Below are positions 35,424 to 44,290 of a DNA stretch of 64,000 nucleotides, piece by piece. Numbering within the stretch: position 1 is the stretch's first letter; the number at the start of each line of letters is the position of its first letter. Below the pieces are notes generated by a model. That model did no database searches and was not told where the DNA came from. It worked only from the letters and a program-made list of their open reading frames with translations. The stretch comes from Gammaproteobacteria bacterium (GTDB lineage: Bacteria > Pseudomonadota > Gammaproteobacteria > Ga0077536), in contig JACKNH010000010.1 in assembly GCA_024234975.1 (NCBI GenBank), positions 1-64,000 of the forward strand. Direction: 5' to 3'. Both the position numbers and the translations under genes were made by a program.

Positions 35424-36551
35424 ATGTTGCCCCCGCTCGCCAGTCTCTTCCAGCCATTGCAGATTCGCTCACTGACCATCAAGAACCGCTTCGTGATGGT
35501 GGCGATGTCGCGCTACAACTCGCCAAATGGCATTCCCGATGAAGATCTGGTGGCATTTCATGCGCATCGCGCGGCAGGGGGCGTTGGCTTGCAGATCACC
35601 GGCGCGACCGCGATAGATCGGCCAGGCGCCAACAATCACCCGCGTCTCGCCAACTTCCGCCCCGATAGTTACGCGGCGTGGCGCGAGGTCGTCACGGCAA
35701 CGCATGCCGCCGGTGGCCCGCTGTGTCTGCAGATGTGGCATGCGGGCGCGCTGTTCAACGTGGCGCCGGAATGGCAACCCGACCCCATCGAGAGTCCATC
35801 GGGTTTGACAGCGCCCGGCGAGCCGCGTGGTGTGGCCATGACCGAAGAGATGATCGCCGACACCATTGCCGCGTTTGCCACGGCAGCACGACAAGCGCAG
35901 CGCGTTGGATTTGATACGGTTGAGATTCACGCCGCGCACGGCTTTTTGATCGACGAATTCTTCTGGGCCGGTACCAACCTGCGCACCGATCGCTGGGGTG
36001 GGGCGACGCTCGTGGAACGTTCGCGCTTCGCCTCGGAGATCGTCCGCGCGGTACGCGCCGCGATTGGCCCCGATATGGCATTGCTGATGCGCGTCTCGCA
36101 ATGGAAGGAACAGGACTATTCGGTGAAACTCGCGGGCTCGCCGGATGAACTTGCGCTCTGGCTGCAACCGTTCGCTGACGCCGGCGTGGATCTTTTCGAT
36201 TGCTCGCAACGGCGTTTCTGGGAAGCCGAGTTTGAAGGTTCGGATTTGAATTTCGCCGGGTGGGTGAAGAAAGTGACCGGCGTGCCCACCATCACCGCGG
36301 GTTCGGTCGGCCTCAACAATGAAGTGATGACGTTCTTCACCGAGAGTGTGCCCGCGCAGCCGGCGCCGTTGGACGAGCTGTTGCGGCGCTATGACCGCGG
36401 CGATTTCGATCTTGTCGGTATGGGTCGTGCGTTACTCGGGGATGCCGAGTGGGTGGCCAAGGTGCGTGATGGCAGGTTCGATGATCTTCAGGTGGTTTAT
36501 CCGAAGGATGTGTTCAAGGTTGAAACTTTGATTCGTGCTGCGGGCGCATAA
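35424..36551 (+). CDS. NADH:flavin oxidoreductase, Old Yellow Enzyme family
   Basis: FMN-dependent TIM-barrel ene-reductase-like enzyme, 375 residues, starting after a TAAGGAGAAATA ribosome site. Visible: LFQPLQIRSLTIKNRFVMVAMSR at the N-terminus (no cysteine at the XenA-type position), the ligand-binding HAAHGFLIDEFFWAGTNLRTD region with GG loop, LLMRVSQWK, and FMN phosphate segments TITAGSVGL and DLVGMGRALLGD. Likely reduces an activated C=C bond; substrate unknown. It shares an operon with the AAHS transporter. Its last 32 bases are duplicated 225 bases downstream. Confidence 0.9.
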   Translation: MLPPLASLFQPLQIRSLTIKNRFVMVAMSRYNSPNGIPDEDLVAFHAHRAAGGVGLQITGATAIDRPGANNHPRLANFRPDSYAAWREVVTATHAAGGPLCLQMWHAGALFNVAPEWQPDPIESPSGLTAPGEPRGVAMTEEMIADTIAAFATAARQAQRVGFDTVEIHAAHGFLIDEFFWAGTNLRTDRWGGATLVERSRFASEIVRAVRAAIGPDMALLMRVSQWKEQDYSVKLAGSPDELALWLQPFADAGVDLFDCSQRRFWEAEFEGSDLNFAGWVKKVTGVPTITAGSVGLNNEVMTFFTESVPAQPAPLDELLRRYDRGDFDLVGMGRALLGDAEWVAKVRDGRFDDLQVVYPKDVFKVETLIRAAGA

Positions 36552-36604
36552 GATCGTTTGCTATCGACCCTGAATCGGGAGCAGCGTGACGATGCGGTGG
36601 TGCG

Positions 36605-36714
36605 GTCGGCCGGTGGTTCAACTCTGTCGGGACTCGCTGTGAATACATCCTTGTACGCTCGGGCTCGGCGTCCCTGCCTCGCACGGTCCCGCCGGATTTG
36701 AACCACCTGCCGAC
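36605..36714. repeat. 110-bp terminal-inverted-repeat element, copy 1
   Basis: Ends are 17-base inverted repeats with one mismatch: GTCGGCCGGTGGTTCAA (36605-36621) and TTGAACCACCTGCCGAC (36698-36714). The interior has further complementary GGGAC/GTCCC. It carries no gene and has MITE or REP-like character. Confidence 0.75.
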
Positions 36715-36829
36715 TGGAAGCCGCTGCGACGATTGATATTCAGTTTGAAACTTTGATTCGTGGTGCGGGCGCGTAGGGTCGGTTGCCATCGGCACTGACA
36801 CTTGGTCGGCGAGGCGATACGGTGGTGCG

Positions 36830-36939
36830 GTCGGCAGGTGGATCAAATCCGTCGGGACTCGCTGTGAATACATCCGTGTACGCTCGGGCTCGGCATCCCT
36901 GCCTCGCACGGTCCCGCCAGACTTGAACCACCGTCCGAC
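36830..36939. repeat. 110-bp terminal-inverted-repeat element, copy 2
   Basis: Ends are GTCGGCAGGTGGATCAA (36830-36846) and TTGAACCACCGTCCGAC (36923-36939), with more mismatches than copy 1. The central 60 bases are nearly identical between copies, while the arms have drifted. Confidence 0.7.
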
Positions 36940-36973
36940 TGGGTGAGGTTGCGAGGATTGATATTGAGGCGTA

Positions 36974-37510
36974 TCAGGTGTTACGCCGCAACAGCACGTA
37001 GATTGCGCCTGTGCCGCCGTCGTTGGCGCGGGCGGAGCAATAGGCCAGTACGTCGTCACATACCGCCAGCCAGCGTGCGACCTTGGGTTTCAATACGGGC
37101 TGGCGCCCTTGCGATCCCTGGCCTTTGCCGTGAATGATTCGTACACAGGAAAGCCCGCGTGTGCGCGCGTAGTGCATGAATTCGATGACCGCGAGTTTGG
37201 CTTCGTCGGTACGCAGACCGTGCAGATCGAGTTCGCTCTGTACCACGTAATGACCGCGCCGCAGCCGTCGCAACACGGCGTTCTGGACGCCGGGGCGATG
37301 GAATACGAGTTCTTCCCCGGTTTCGATATCGGCTTCACGCCAACCGGCTGCCATTTCCAGTAATACTTCGCGCTCGGCCCGTTGACTCTGGCGCGGAAAG
37401 GCCGGAATGCGCTTACGGTGTGGATCGACTACGTCAACTTCCAACGGTGTGACGTCACGCAAATGAGCGCGGAACAGCTCGCGATCCTCGCGGCTGGGAC
37501 GGTCAGCCAC
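36974..37510 (-). CDS. Smr-domain protein (SmrA/SmrB type)
   Basis: 178 residues from GTG 37510. That start is chosen because GGGGAG sits seven bases ahead and it begins one base after the purL stop; an ATG at 37540 would overlap purL and lacks a ribosome site. The C-terminal Smr domain has LDLHGLRTDEAK (94-105) and the RIIHGKGQG motif (124-132), typical of stand-alone Smr proteins, which act as nucleases; E. coli SmrB cleaves mRNA at collided ribosomes. The N-terminal REDRELFRAHLRDVTPL segment matches the family's extension. Probably co-transcribed with purL. SmrA versus SmrB cannot be decided here. Confidence 0.88.
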   Translation of the reverse strand: MADRPSREDRELFRAHLRDVTPLEVDVVDPHRKRIPAFPRQSQRAEREVLLEMAAGWREADIETGEELVFHRPGVQNAVLRRLRRGHYVVQSELDLHGLRTDEAKLAVIEFMHYARTRGLSCVRIIHGKGQGSQGRQPVLKPKVARWLAVCDDVLAYCSARANDGGTGAIYVLLRRNT

Positions 37511-37511
37511 C

Positions 37512-40500
37512 TCAGCACTCCCCGACCCAGTTGCGCGCATTTTCGAACAGGCGGAACCACGGCCCTTCGCCCGGCCGCCATGACGGGTCGATCCACGAAT
37601 GCTGGCGCGCCAGGTAGATGCGTTCGGGATGCGGCATCATGATGGTGATGCGGCCGTCGTCATTGGTGAGACCGGTGATGCCATGGGGCGAACCGTTGGG
37701 GTTGGCGGGGTAGGTGCTGGCGATATTGCCTTGGTTGTCGATGTAGCGCATTGCGACTACACCTTGCTGCACGGCGTGCGTCATCGATGCATCAGTAGCG
37801 AACGTCGCACGTCCCTCACCATGCGCAACGACAATGGGCGCGCGGGATCCGGCCATGTCCGCCAGCAGAATCGACGGCGACTCCATCACTTCCACCATGA
37901 CCAGTCGGGCCTCGTATTGCTCGGACCGGTTGCGCAGGAAGCGTGGCCAGTGGCTGGCGCCGGGGATCAGGTCCTTCAACTGCGAAAGCATCTGGCAACC
38001 ATTGCACACGCCGAGCGCGAAACGATCATTGCGTTCGAAGAAGGCGTGAAACATCTCGGCGAGATGTTCGTTGAACAGGATGGATTTGGCCCAGCCGGAT
38101 CCGGCGCCCAGCACGTCGCCATAGGAGAATCCGCCGCAGGCGATGACACCGGCAAAGCCGTCCAGATCAATCCGGCGGGTCTGCAAATCCGTCATGTGCA
38201 CGTCGTAGGCATCGAAGCCTGCGCGATCGAATGCCGCCGCCATCTCCTGCTGACCATTGACGCCTTGTTCACGCAGGATGGCCAATCTGGGCCGCGATGT
38301 TGCGACCGCCGGTGCGCCGGACTGCCAGTCCGATGTGTCGAACGTCAACGAAAGTGATAGTCCCGGATCATCCAAATCCTGCAGGGACTGGTATTCCTCT
38401 CGCGCGCATTCGGGATTGTCACGCAGGCTCTGCATATGCATTGTGGTTTCCGACCACCACGCTTGCAGCGTCTTCAGCGGAAGGTCAAGGATGCTCGCGC
38501 CGTTGGCTTGTACTTTCAAGTTGCGGCTATCGTTCAACCGTGCAATACGTGTGACGTTGATGCCGTCAATACCGGCAAAGGCCTCGGCCATCGCAGCGAA
38601 GTCTTCGGTCCGGATTTGTACCACCGCACCGAGTTCTTCATTGAACAGCCTGGCAATGGCATCGCTGGTTGTTCCGAGATCGATATCCACGCCACAGCGG
38701 CCGGCCAACGCCATTTCCACCAGCGTGGTCAGCAGACCGCCGTCGGAGCGATCGTGGTAGGCCAGCAGATATCCGGCGTCGTTCAAGGCCTGGATAGCCG
38801 TGAAAAAACCGACGACGCGTGCGGGGTCGTCGACATCCGGGACTTCATCGCCAAAAGCACCGAAGCTTTGCGCCAGCACTGAACCGCCCAGCCGGCTGCT
38901 ACCGGCAGCGAGATCGATATACACCAGTTCCGTTTCGCTGACGTCGCGACGTAACTGTGGTGTCAATGACTGACGCGTATCCATGACCGGCGCGAAGGCG
39001 GACACGATCAACGACAACGGTGCGGTGACGCTGCGGGAGACGCCTTCCTGTTGCCAGCCCATGCGCATGGACATCGAATCCTTGCCGACCGGGATGGCGA
39101 TGCCCAATGCCGGACACAGCTCCATGCCGACGGCGTGCACGGCTTCGTACAATCGGACGTCTTCGCCGGGGTGGCCCGCTGCTGCCATCCAGTTGGCTGA
39201 TAACACGATGTCACCGATGCGCGCGATACGCGCCGCGGCGATGTTCATGATCGATTCGGCTACGGCCATCCGCGCCGATGCCGCGGCATGGGTGACCGCC
39301 AGTGGGGTGCGTTCACCAATGGCCATGGCTTCACCGGTGATACCGACGTAATCATTGGCGGTCACCGCACAGTCGGCCACCGGTACCTGCCACGGGCCGA
39401 CCATCTGGTCGCGGACGATGAGTCCGGACACCGTGCGGTCGCCAATCGTGATCAGGAACCGCTTGTCGGCGACACAGGGAAACTGCAGTACGCGTTTCAC
39501 CGCCTGCTGCAAGTCGATACCCGTGGTGGTGAACGGGCGCGGCTGTAATGCGGCTGAAGCGACGTCGCGTTGCATGCGTGGCGCCTTGCCCAACAGCACG
39601 GCCATCGGCATGTCGATGGGTGTAGTGCCGCTCAGAGGATCCTTGACGGTCAGGTGGCGTTGTTCGGTCGCGTGGCCGATGACGGCGTACGGACAGCGCT
39701 CGCGAACGCACAAGCGGTCGAACACATCCAGTTGGTCGGCATGTACCGCGACGACATAGCGCTCCTGTGCTTCGTTACACCAGATTTCCAGGGGCGACAT
39801 GCCCGGCTCGGCGTTTGGAATGGCGCGCAGGTCGATGATGCCGCCGCGCTCGCTGTCGTTGAGCAACTCGGGCACTGCGTTGGAGAGGCCACCGGCGCCG
39901 ACATCGTGCAGCGTGATGATGGGGTTGTTTCCGCCAAGAGCGATGCAGCGGTCCAGCACTTCCTGCACGCGGCGCTCGATTTCGGCGTTGTCGCGCTGAA
40001 CCGAAGCGAAATCAAGATCGGAGCGGGACTGGCCGGATTGCAGAGACGACGCGGCGCCGCCCCCTAAACCGATCAACATGGCCGGGCCGCCGAGCACGAT
40101 CACCGGGGCACCCGGCGGGATCGTTCCTTTCTGCACGTGACCCGGCCGTACGTTGCCGAGGCCGCCGGCGAGCATGATGGGTTTGTGATAACCACGGATT
40201 TCTTCGGCGCCGTCGCGGTTCACACCTTGTTCGAAGGTGCGGAAATAGCCGCAGATGGCCGGACGACCGAATTCGTTGTTGAACGCCGCGGCGCCGATGG
40301 GACCTTCAAGCATGATCGACAACGCGGAAGCCACATGACCTGGTCGGCCGTAGCCCATTTCCCACGGTTGCGGCAGGCCCGGAAGTTCCAGGTGTGACAC
40401 CGAGAAGCCGGTCAGTCCGGCTTTTGGCTTACCGCCGATGCCGGTGGCGCCTTCATCACGGATTTCGCCGCCGGAGCCGGTGGCGGCGCCGGGGTAGGGC

Positions 40501-41396
40501 GAGATGGCGGTCGGGTGGTTGTGCGTCTCCACCTTCATCAGGATCTGGGTGTCTTCTGTCACCGCGTGATATGGACCACCCTGCGAATCCGGCAGCCAGC
40601 GCGCGGCGGAATAACCGCGAATCACCGCCGCGTTGTCCTTGTACGCCGAAAGCACGTCACCGGGATGCAACTGCATGGTGTTGCGGATCATGTCCATCAG
40701 GCTGCGTTCCTGCGCCTGACCGTCAATGGTCCATGCCGCGTTGAATATCTTGTGCCGGCAGTGCTCGGAATTGGCCTGCGCGAACATCATCAATTCGATG
40801 TCGTTCGGATCACGTTCGAGGTTGTTGAACGCCTGCGCCAGGTAGTCGATCTCCTCTGGCGACAACGCAAGCCCCAACGCCCGGTCCGCTTCAGTGAGGG
40901 CGATCGAACCCTGCGCAAGCAGCGGTACGGCTTGCAGCGGGCGAGGGTGTTCCTTGCGCAGCAGCCGGTCGGCATCGGCCAGTGTCGGCAGCACCGCCTC
41001 GGTCATTCGATCATGAATCAGTTCATCGATGGCGTTGAGGCCGGCCTGGTCGGCGCTGCCGAATTCCCACGATATGCCATGCTCCACACGCAACACCTGC
41101 GTCAGCCCGCAGTTATGCACGATGTCGGTGGCTTTGCTGGACCACGGTGAAATCGTCCCTGGCCGCGGAACCACGATACGTTGACCCGGCGTGTCCGACC
41201 CTGCCTCCAGCAACTCGGCGCCGAGCAAATCGGCCAGCCGCAGCAACTCGTTCTCGGTCAGCGGCAGATCGCTCCAGGCGAAGTTGATTCGCGTGGCTGC
41301 GATATGCGAAAGCTGCGGCAGACGGGCGCGCAACTCGTTGGATTTTTCCAGCAGACGAAATTCAGACAGCGCGGGGCTGCCGCGGAAGATATACAT
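37512..41396 (-). CDS. purL: Phosphoribosylformylglycinamidine synthase (single-chain)
   Basis: Fourth step of purine synthesis: FGAR plus glutamine and ATP to FGAM. 1294 residues, the large gammaproteobacterial form joining the PurS-like, synthetase and glutaminase parts. N-terminal linker DIELMMFAQANSEHCRHKIF, ATP sites around MKVETHNHPTAISPYPGAATG and LHDVGAGGLSNAVPELL, and the C-terminal class I glutaminase with nucleophile Cys in FALGVCNGCQMLSQL and triad region MMPHPERIY. The gene starts at ATG 41396, close to the putative secreted-protein gene upstream on the same strand (82-base gap). Confidence 0.97.
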   Translation of the reverse strand: MYIFRGSPALSEFRLLEKSNELRARLPQLSHIAATRINFAWSDLPLTENELLRLADLLGAELLEAGSDTPGQRIVVPRPGTISPWSSKATDIVHNCGLTQVLRVEHGISWEFGSADQAGLNAIDELIHDRMTEAVLPTLADADRLLRKEHPRPLQAVPLLAQGSIALTEADRALGLALSPEEIDYLAQAFNNLERDPNDIELMMFAQANSEHCRHKIFNAAWTIDGQAQERSLMDMIRNTMQLHPGDVLSAYKDNAAVIRGYSAARWLPDSQGGPYHAVTEDTQILMKVETHNHPTAISPYPGAATGSGGEIRDEGATGIGGKPKAGLTGFSVSHLELPGLPQPWEMGYGRPGHVASALSIMLEGPIGAAAFNNEFGRPAICGYFRTFEQGVNRDGAEEIRGYHKPIMLAGGLGNVRPGHVQKGTIPPGAPVIVLGGPAMLIGLGGGAASSLQSGQSRSDLDFASVQRDNAEIERRVQEVLDRCIALGGNNPIITLHDVGAGGLSNAVPELLNDSERGGIIDLRAIPNAEPGMSPLEIWCNEAQERYVVAVHADQLDVFDRLCVRERCPYAVIGHATEQRHLTVKDPLSGTTPIDMPMAVLLGKAPRMQRDVASAALQPRPFTTTGIDLQQAVKRVLQFPCVADKRFLITIGDRTVSGLIVRDQMVGPWQVPVADCAVTANDYVGITGEAMAIGERTPLAVTHAAASARMAVAESIMNIAAARIARIGDIVLSANWMAAAGHPGEDVRLYEAVHAVGMELCPALGIAIPVGKDSMSMRMGWQQEGVSRSVTAPLSLIVSAFAPVMDTRQSLTPQLRRDVSETELVYIDLAAGSSRLGGSVLAQSFGAFGDEVPDVDDPARVVGFFTAIQALNDAGYLLAYHDRSDGGLLTTLVEMALAGRCGVDIDLGTTSDAIARLFNEELGAVVQIRTEDFAAMAEAFAGIDGINVTRIARLNDSRNLKVQANGASILDLPLKTLQAWWSETTMHMQSLRDNPECAREEYQSLQDLDDPGLSLSLTFDTSDWQSGAPAVATSRPRLAILREQGVNGQQEMAAAFDRAGFDAYDVHMTDLQTRRIDLDGFAGVIACGGFSYGDVLGAGSGWAKSILFNEHLAEMFHAFFERNDRFALGVCNGCQMLSQLKDLIPGASHWPRFLRNRSEQYEARLVMVEVMESPSILLADMAGSRAPIVVAHGEGRATFATDASMTHAVQQGVVAMRYIDNQGNIASTYPANPNGSPHGITGLTNDDGRITIMMPHPERIYLARQHSWIDPSWRPGEGPWFRLFENARNWVGEC

Positions 41397-41478
41397 GTTG
41401 CAAACGGGGTTGGGAGCCGGCCTCTATTGTAAGAGGTTGCGCAGCGCGGTGACAGCGCGTAACGCTGCCATAGGTTGC

Positions 41479-42273
41479 TCAGAGCTGTGGGATGTCGACC
41501 CGGACTTCGAGCAGGAAGTGGTCGTTCGAGGGATGCGTGGTCGTGACCAGGCGGCGCTGTTCCGCCTCGGTTCCGCTGGTCACGTCTGGTCCGGTGGCGG
41601 TCTGGGCGATGGTGAACCATTCACCCATAGGCCCGCTGGCGGTCAGATTCGCGCGCTGGCTGCTGGTGGCGCCACCGCCGGTCTTCTCAGGGCGGCTGAG
41701 CTCTGCTTGCAGCGACACCGTCACCGTGTGGTCGAGGACGCTGGCGCGCGCGAGGAAGCCGCTCGTCAGCGACTGCGATTCGATGCTGGCAGCACCGCGC
41801 CGACCCCATGTTCGCGTATCGACAGCCACTCCGGCGTAAGGCAAGGCCAGTTCGGTCTCGATGAACACGGGCTGGCCGGCGACTGTCGCCGCCATTGCCG
41901 CCTGGCGCAGGTCGCCGGGCGCGGTGGTGCTGATACGCCGACGGGCGTCCGACTCATCATTCGCGATTGACGTGCGTCGCTGGCGAACTGAAATCACCAG
42001 TGACAACTCGGGGCGATCCAGTTCTGCAATCAGCGGCGCCAGCTGGTTCAGGATTGACGGTGGCGCACTGACAACAAGTTGCATGTCGCGTCCGGTCACA
42101 ATGCCGTCAGGCGCGATCAACGGCGCCACCAGCGGAATCAAGGCATCGGCGGTCCGGTGGTGCAGGTTGAAGAGCTGGAACTTCACCGCGGGCTCTTCCG
42201 CTTCCTGCGCCAGCGCAGGCGCCGCCGGCACGAGCAGCCAGATCGCGCACAACCACCGCCGCCAGACCCGCAT
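41479..42273 (-). CDS. Exported protein with secretin N-domain-like region
   Basis: 264 residues from ATG 42273, whose first base is the last base of the preceding gene's TGA (TGATG coupling); a longer frame exists but only this start gives a clean signal peptide (RRWLCAIWLLVPAAPALA, cleavage near residue 22). Residues 30-95 (KFQLFNLHHRTADALIPLVA, then MQLVVSAPPSILNQL and IAELDRPELSLVISV) look like the secretin/TonB short N-terminal or N1-type fold found in GspD and PilQ. No pore-forming secretin domain is present. The rest is a beta-rich periplasmic segment without a recognised family. Function unknown; it could be a periplasmic assembly or pilotin-like factor. Coupled to the small cytoplasmic gene upstream. 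Confidence 0.7.
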   Translation of the reverse strand: MRVWRRWLCAIWLLVPAAPALAQEAEEPAVKFQLFNLHHRTADALIPLVAPLIAPDGIVTGRDMQLVVSAPPSILNQLAPLIAELDRPELSLVISVRQRRTSIANDESDARRRISTTAPGDLRQAAMAATVAGQPVFIETELALPYAGVAVDTRTWGRRGAASIESQSLTSGFLARASVLDHTVTVSLQAELSRPEKTGGGATSSQRANLTASGPMGEWFTIAQTATGPDVTSGTEAEQRRLVTTTHPSNDHFLLEVRVDIPQL

Positions 42274-42782
42274 CACAGATGGAGTCGGCGCAGATTCGGA
42301 TCCGGTTCGCCTTGTTCCCATAATTCGTCGAACTGCTGCATGAGGTTGCGGACTTCGCGGCGGGCGTTGAAGCTGCCGGTGGTTTCGTAGAGGTCAGCCA
42401 GGCGTCGTCGCAGGTATCCAGTGCTATCGGCCAGCAACCAGGCTTCATTGAACTGACGATGGGTCAGGCCTGGTTTGCGCAAGCTGATGAAGGTCGGTAA
42501 CCGGTTGGCGAGTTCGACCAGCCGATGGCCGCGTTTGATCAAGGGCTGGGGATCACAGACGACGATACGGATGCGGCTGTAGCGGCTGGCCAGCGCCAGC
42601 GCACGGACGGCCTCGGCGAATTCCGCCGTGTCGAACAGCGGCGGGTCGAGGTGGCGCGAAACGATATCCAGCGTGCGCTTGCATTGGCTGACCATGGCCA
42701 GCGCCACATCGCGGACGGCGTCACGTTCATCCAGCTTGAATTCCTGGTCGTCAGCGCCGAGTGTCGCTTCGTCCAGGTCCAT
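42273..42782 (-). CDS. Conserved hypothetical protein, possible PLD-like fold
   Basis: 169-residue cytoplasmic protein beginning five bases after the purB stop and ending in a TGATG overlap with the exported-protein gene. The segment CKRTLDIVSRHLDPPLFDTA, then AVRALALASRYSRIRIVVCD and KRGHRLVELANRLPTFISLR, resembles small phospholipase-D-like or DUF7931-type domains found beside purB in pseudomonads, but no HKD catalytic motif is visible. Function unknown. Translation order purB, this gene, exported protein, purL suggests one transcript. Confidence 0.65.
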   Translation of the reverse strand: MDLDEATLGADDQEFKLDERDAVRDVALAMVSQCKRTLDIVSRHLDPPLFDTAEFAEAVRALALASRYSRIRIVVCDPQPLIKRGHRLVELANRLPTFISLRKPGLTHRQFNEAWLLADSTGYLRRRLADLYETTGSFNARREVRNLMQQFDELWEQGEPDPNLRRLHL

Positions 42783-42787
42783 CGTGC

Positions 42788-44152
42788 TCAGCTTTTGGCC
42801 TGTTCGGCCGCGTTGCCGATGTAGCTCGCCGGCGTGAGTTCGAGCAGCCGTTGCTTGTCGGCTGCAGGCAGCTTCAGTTGTTCGACGAACGCACGCACAC
42901 CGGCGGCATCAATGCGCTGGCCGCGGGTCAGCGCTTTCAATTGTTCGTAGGAATCGGCAATGCCGTTTTTGCGCATCACGGTCTGTATCGCTTCGCCCAC
43001 GACTTCCCAGGCGTCATCCAGATCGTCGGCGAGCGTCTGCCGATCAATTTCCAGTTTGTTCAAACCTTTCAGACAGGACTGCAACGCAAGCACCGTATGC
43101 GCCAACGCCACACCGACGTTGCGCAGTACAGTGGAATCGCTGAGATCGCGCTGCCAGCGGCTGATGGGCAGTTTGGCGCTGAAATGTTCCAACAGCGCGT
43201 TGGCGATTCCCAGGTTGCCTTCGGCGTTTTCGAAATCAATCGGGTTCACCTTGTGCGGCATGGTCGATGAACCCACTTCGTTGGCCACCCGCTTCTGGCG
43301 GAAGTAACGCAGCGACACGTAACCCCAGATATCGCGCGTCAGATCGAGGAGTATCGTGTTGACGCGGGCGACCGCCGCGCAGTACTCCGCAACGCAATCG
43401 TGCGGTTCGATCTGCGCGGTGCGCGGGTTGGGCGTCAGCCCCAGATGCTTGATGAAGTCAAAGGCCAGGGCCGGCCAGTCGACCTCGGGATAGGCGGCCA
43501 TGTGCGCGTTGTAGTTGCCGACCGCGCCGTTGATCTTGCCGAGGATCTCCACCGCGGCAAGCTGTGAACGCTGGCGCGTCAGCCGGTAATGCCAGTTGCG
43601 GATTTCCTTGCCCATGGTGGTGGGCGTTGCAGGTTGGCCATGGGTGCGTGCAAGCATGGCATCGTGCGCGAAATCAATCGCCAGCGTGTCCAGTCTGGCA
43701 AGCACTTCATCGAGCATCGGCAGCAGCACGTCGTCGCGCGCATCGCGCATCGACAAGCCGTAGCTCAGGTTGTTGATGTCTTCCGAGGTGCAGGCGAAAT
43801 GCAGGAATGGAATGGCCCGACCCAGATCGGCATGTTGTTCGCAGACGTCGCGCAGAAAATACTCGACAGCTTTGACGTCGTGATTGGTCGTCCGTTCTAT
43901 CTCTTTGATGCGGGCGGCATGCGCGGGCGAAAAACCACTGATCACGGCATCCAGTGTAGCGCAGGTCGCTGCGGGGAACGGTGCCAGCTCGGCAATACGC
44001 TCGTCGGCGGCCAGCCACTTCAGCCATTCCACTTCCACCAGCGTGCGGTAGCGGATCAGCCCGTACTCGCTGAAGATCGGCCGCAGGGCGGTCACCTTGT
44101 CGGCATAGCGGCCGTCGATGGGGGAAATGGCGGTCAGGGCTGAGAGTTCCAT
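42788..44152 (-). CDS. purB: Adenylosuccinate lyase
   Basis: Cleaves SAICAR to AICAR and adenylosuccinate to AMP, releasing fumarate. 454 residues from the ATG at 44152 (MELSALTAISPIDGRYADKV); an upstream in-frame start adds 20 non-conserved residues. Superfamily signatures: CTSEDINNLSYGL, ARTHGQPATPTTMGKE with the catalytic His, and the flexible signature loop GSSTMPHKVNPIDFENAEGN. It is the E. coli-like PurB class. The gene is divergent from rnt across 138 bases. Confidence 0.97.
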   Translation of the reverse strand: MELSALTAISPIDGRYADKVTALRPIFSEYGLIRYRTLVEVEWLKWLAADERIAELAPFPAATCATLDAVISGFSPAHAARIKEIERTTNHDVKAVEYFLRDVCEQHADLGRAIPFLHFACTSEDINNLSYGLSMRDARDDVLLPMLDEVLARLDTLAIDFAHDAMLARTHGQPATPTTMGKEIRNWHYRLTRQRSQLAAVEILGKINGAVGNYNAHMAAYPEVDWPALAFDFIKHLGLTPNPRTAQIEPHDCVAEYCAAVARVNTILLDLTRDIWGYVSLRYFRQKRVANEVGSSTMPHKVNPIDFENAEGNLGIANALLEHFSAKLPISRWQRDLSDSTVLRNVGVALAHTVLALQSCLKGLNKLEIDRQTLADDLDDAWEVVGEAIQTVMRKNGIADSYEQLKALTRGQRIDAAGVRAFVEQLKLPAADKQRLLELTPASYIGNAAEQAKS

Positions 44153-44290
44153 GGTGTTCCGTGATTGAGCGGGCAAAAGACAGGGCGCGATTGTAACAAC
44201 AAGCTTCCGCAATGTTTACGTGATGCAATCATCTGCCGGGGTTATCGGGTCTCGTTTTGAGAATCGCCGGCGCACTTGTAGTATTGCGCC

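Larger units (their letters stand above)
36520..36966. repeat. 225-bp tandem duplication carrying the 3' end of the OYE gene
   Basis: Copy 1 runs from 36520 to 36744 and copy 2 from 36745 to about 36966, roughly 80% identical. Each starts with TTGAAACTTTGATTCGTG, the last codons of the oxidoreductase gene, continues through its 3' flank, and ends with a palindromic element. In copy 2 the gene tail is a non-functional remnant (FETLIRGAGA, stop). No gene was recognised in 36552-36973; a minus-strand frame across both copies only mirrors the repeat. Confidence 0.85.

Noticed and set aside
36514..37059. Minus-strand open frame of 181 codons with a 75-residue repeat
   Set aside because: It exists because the 225-bp tandem duplication is a multiple of three; it overlaps the OYE and smr genes, has no ribosome site and mirrors the palindromes.
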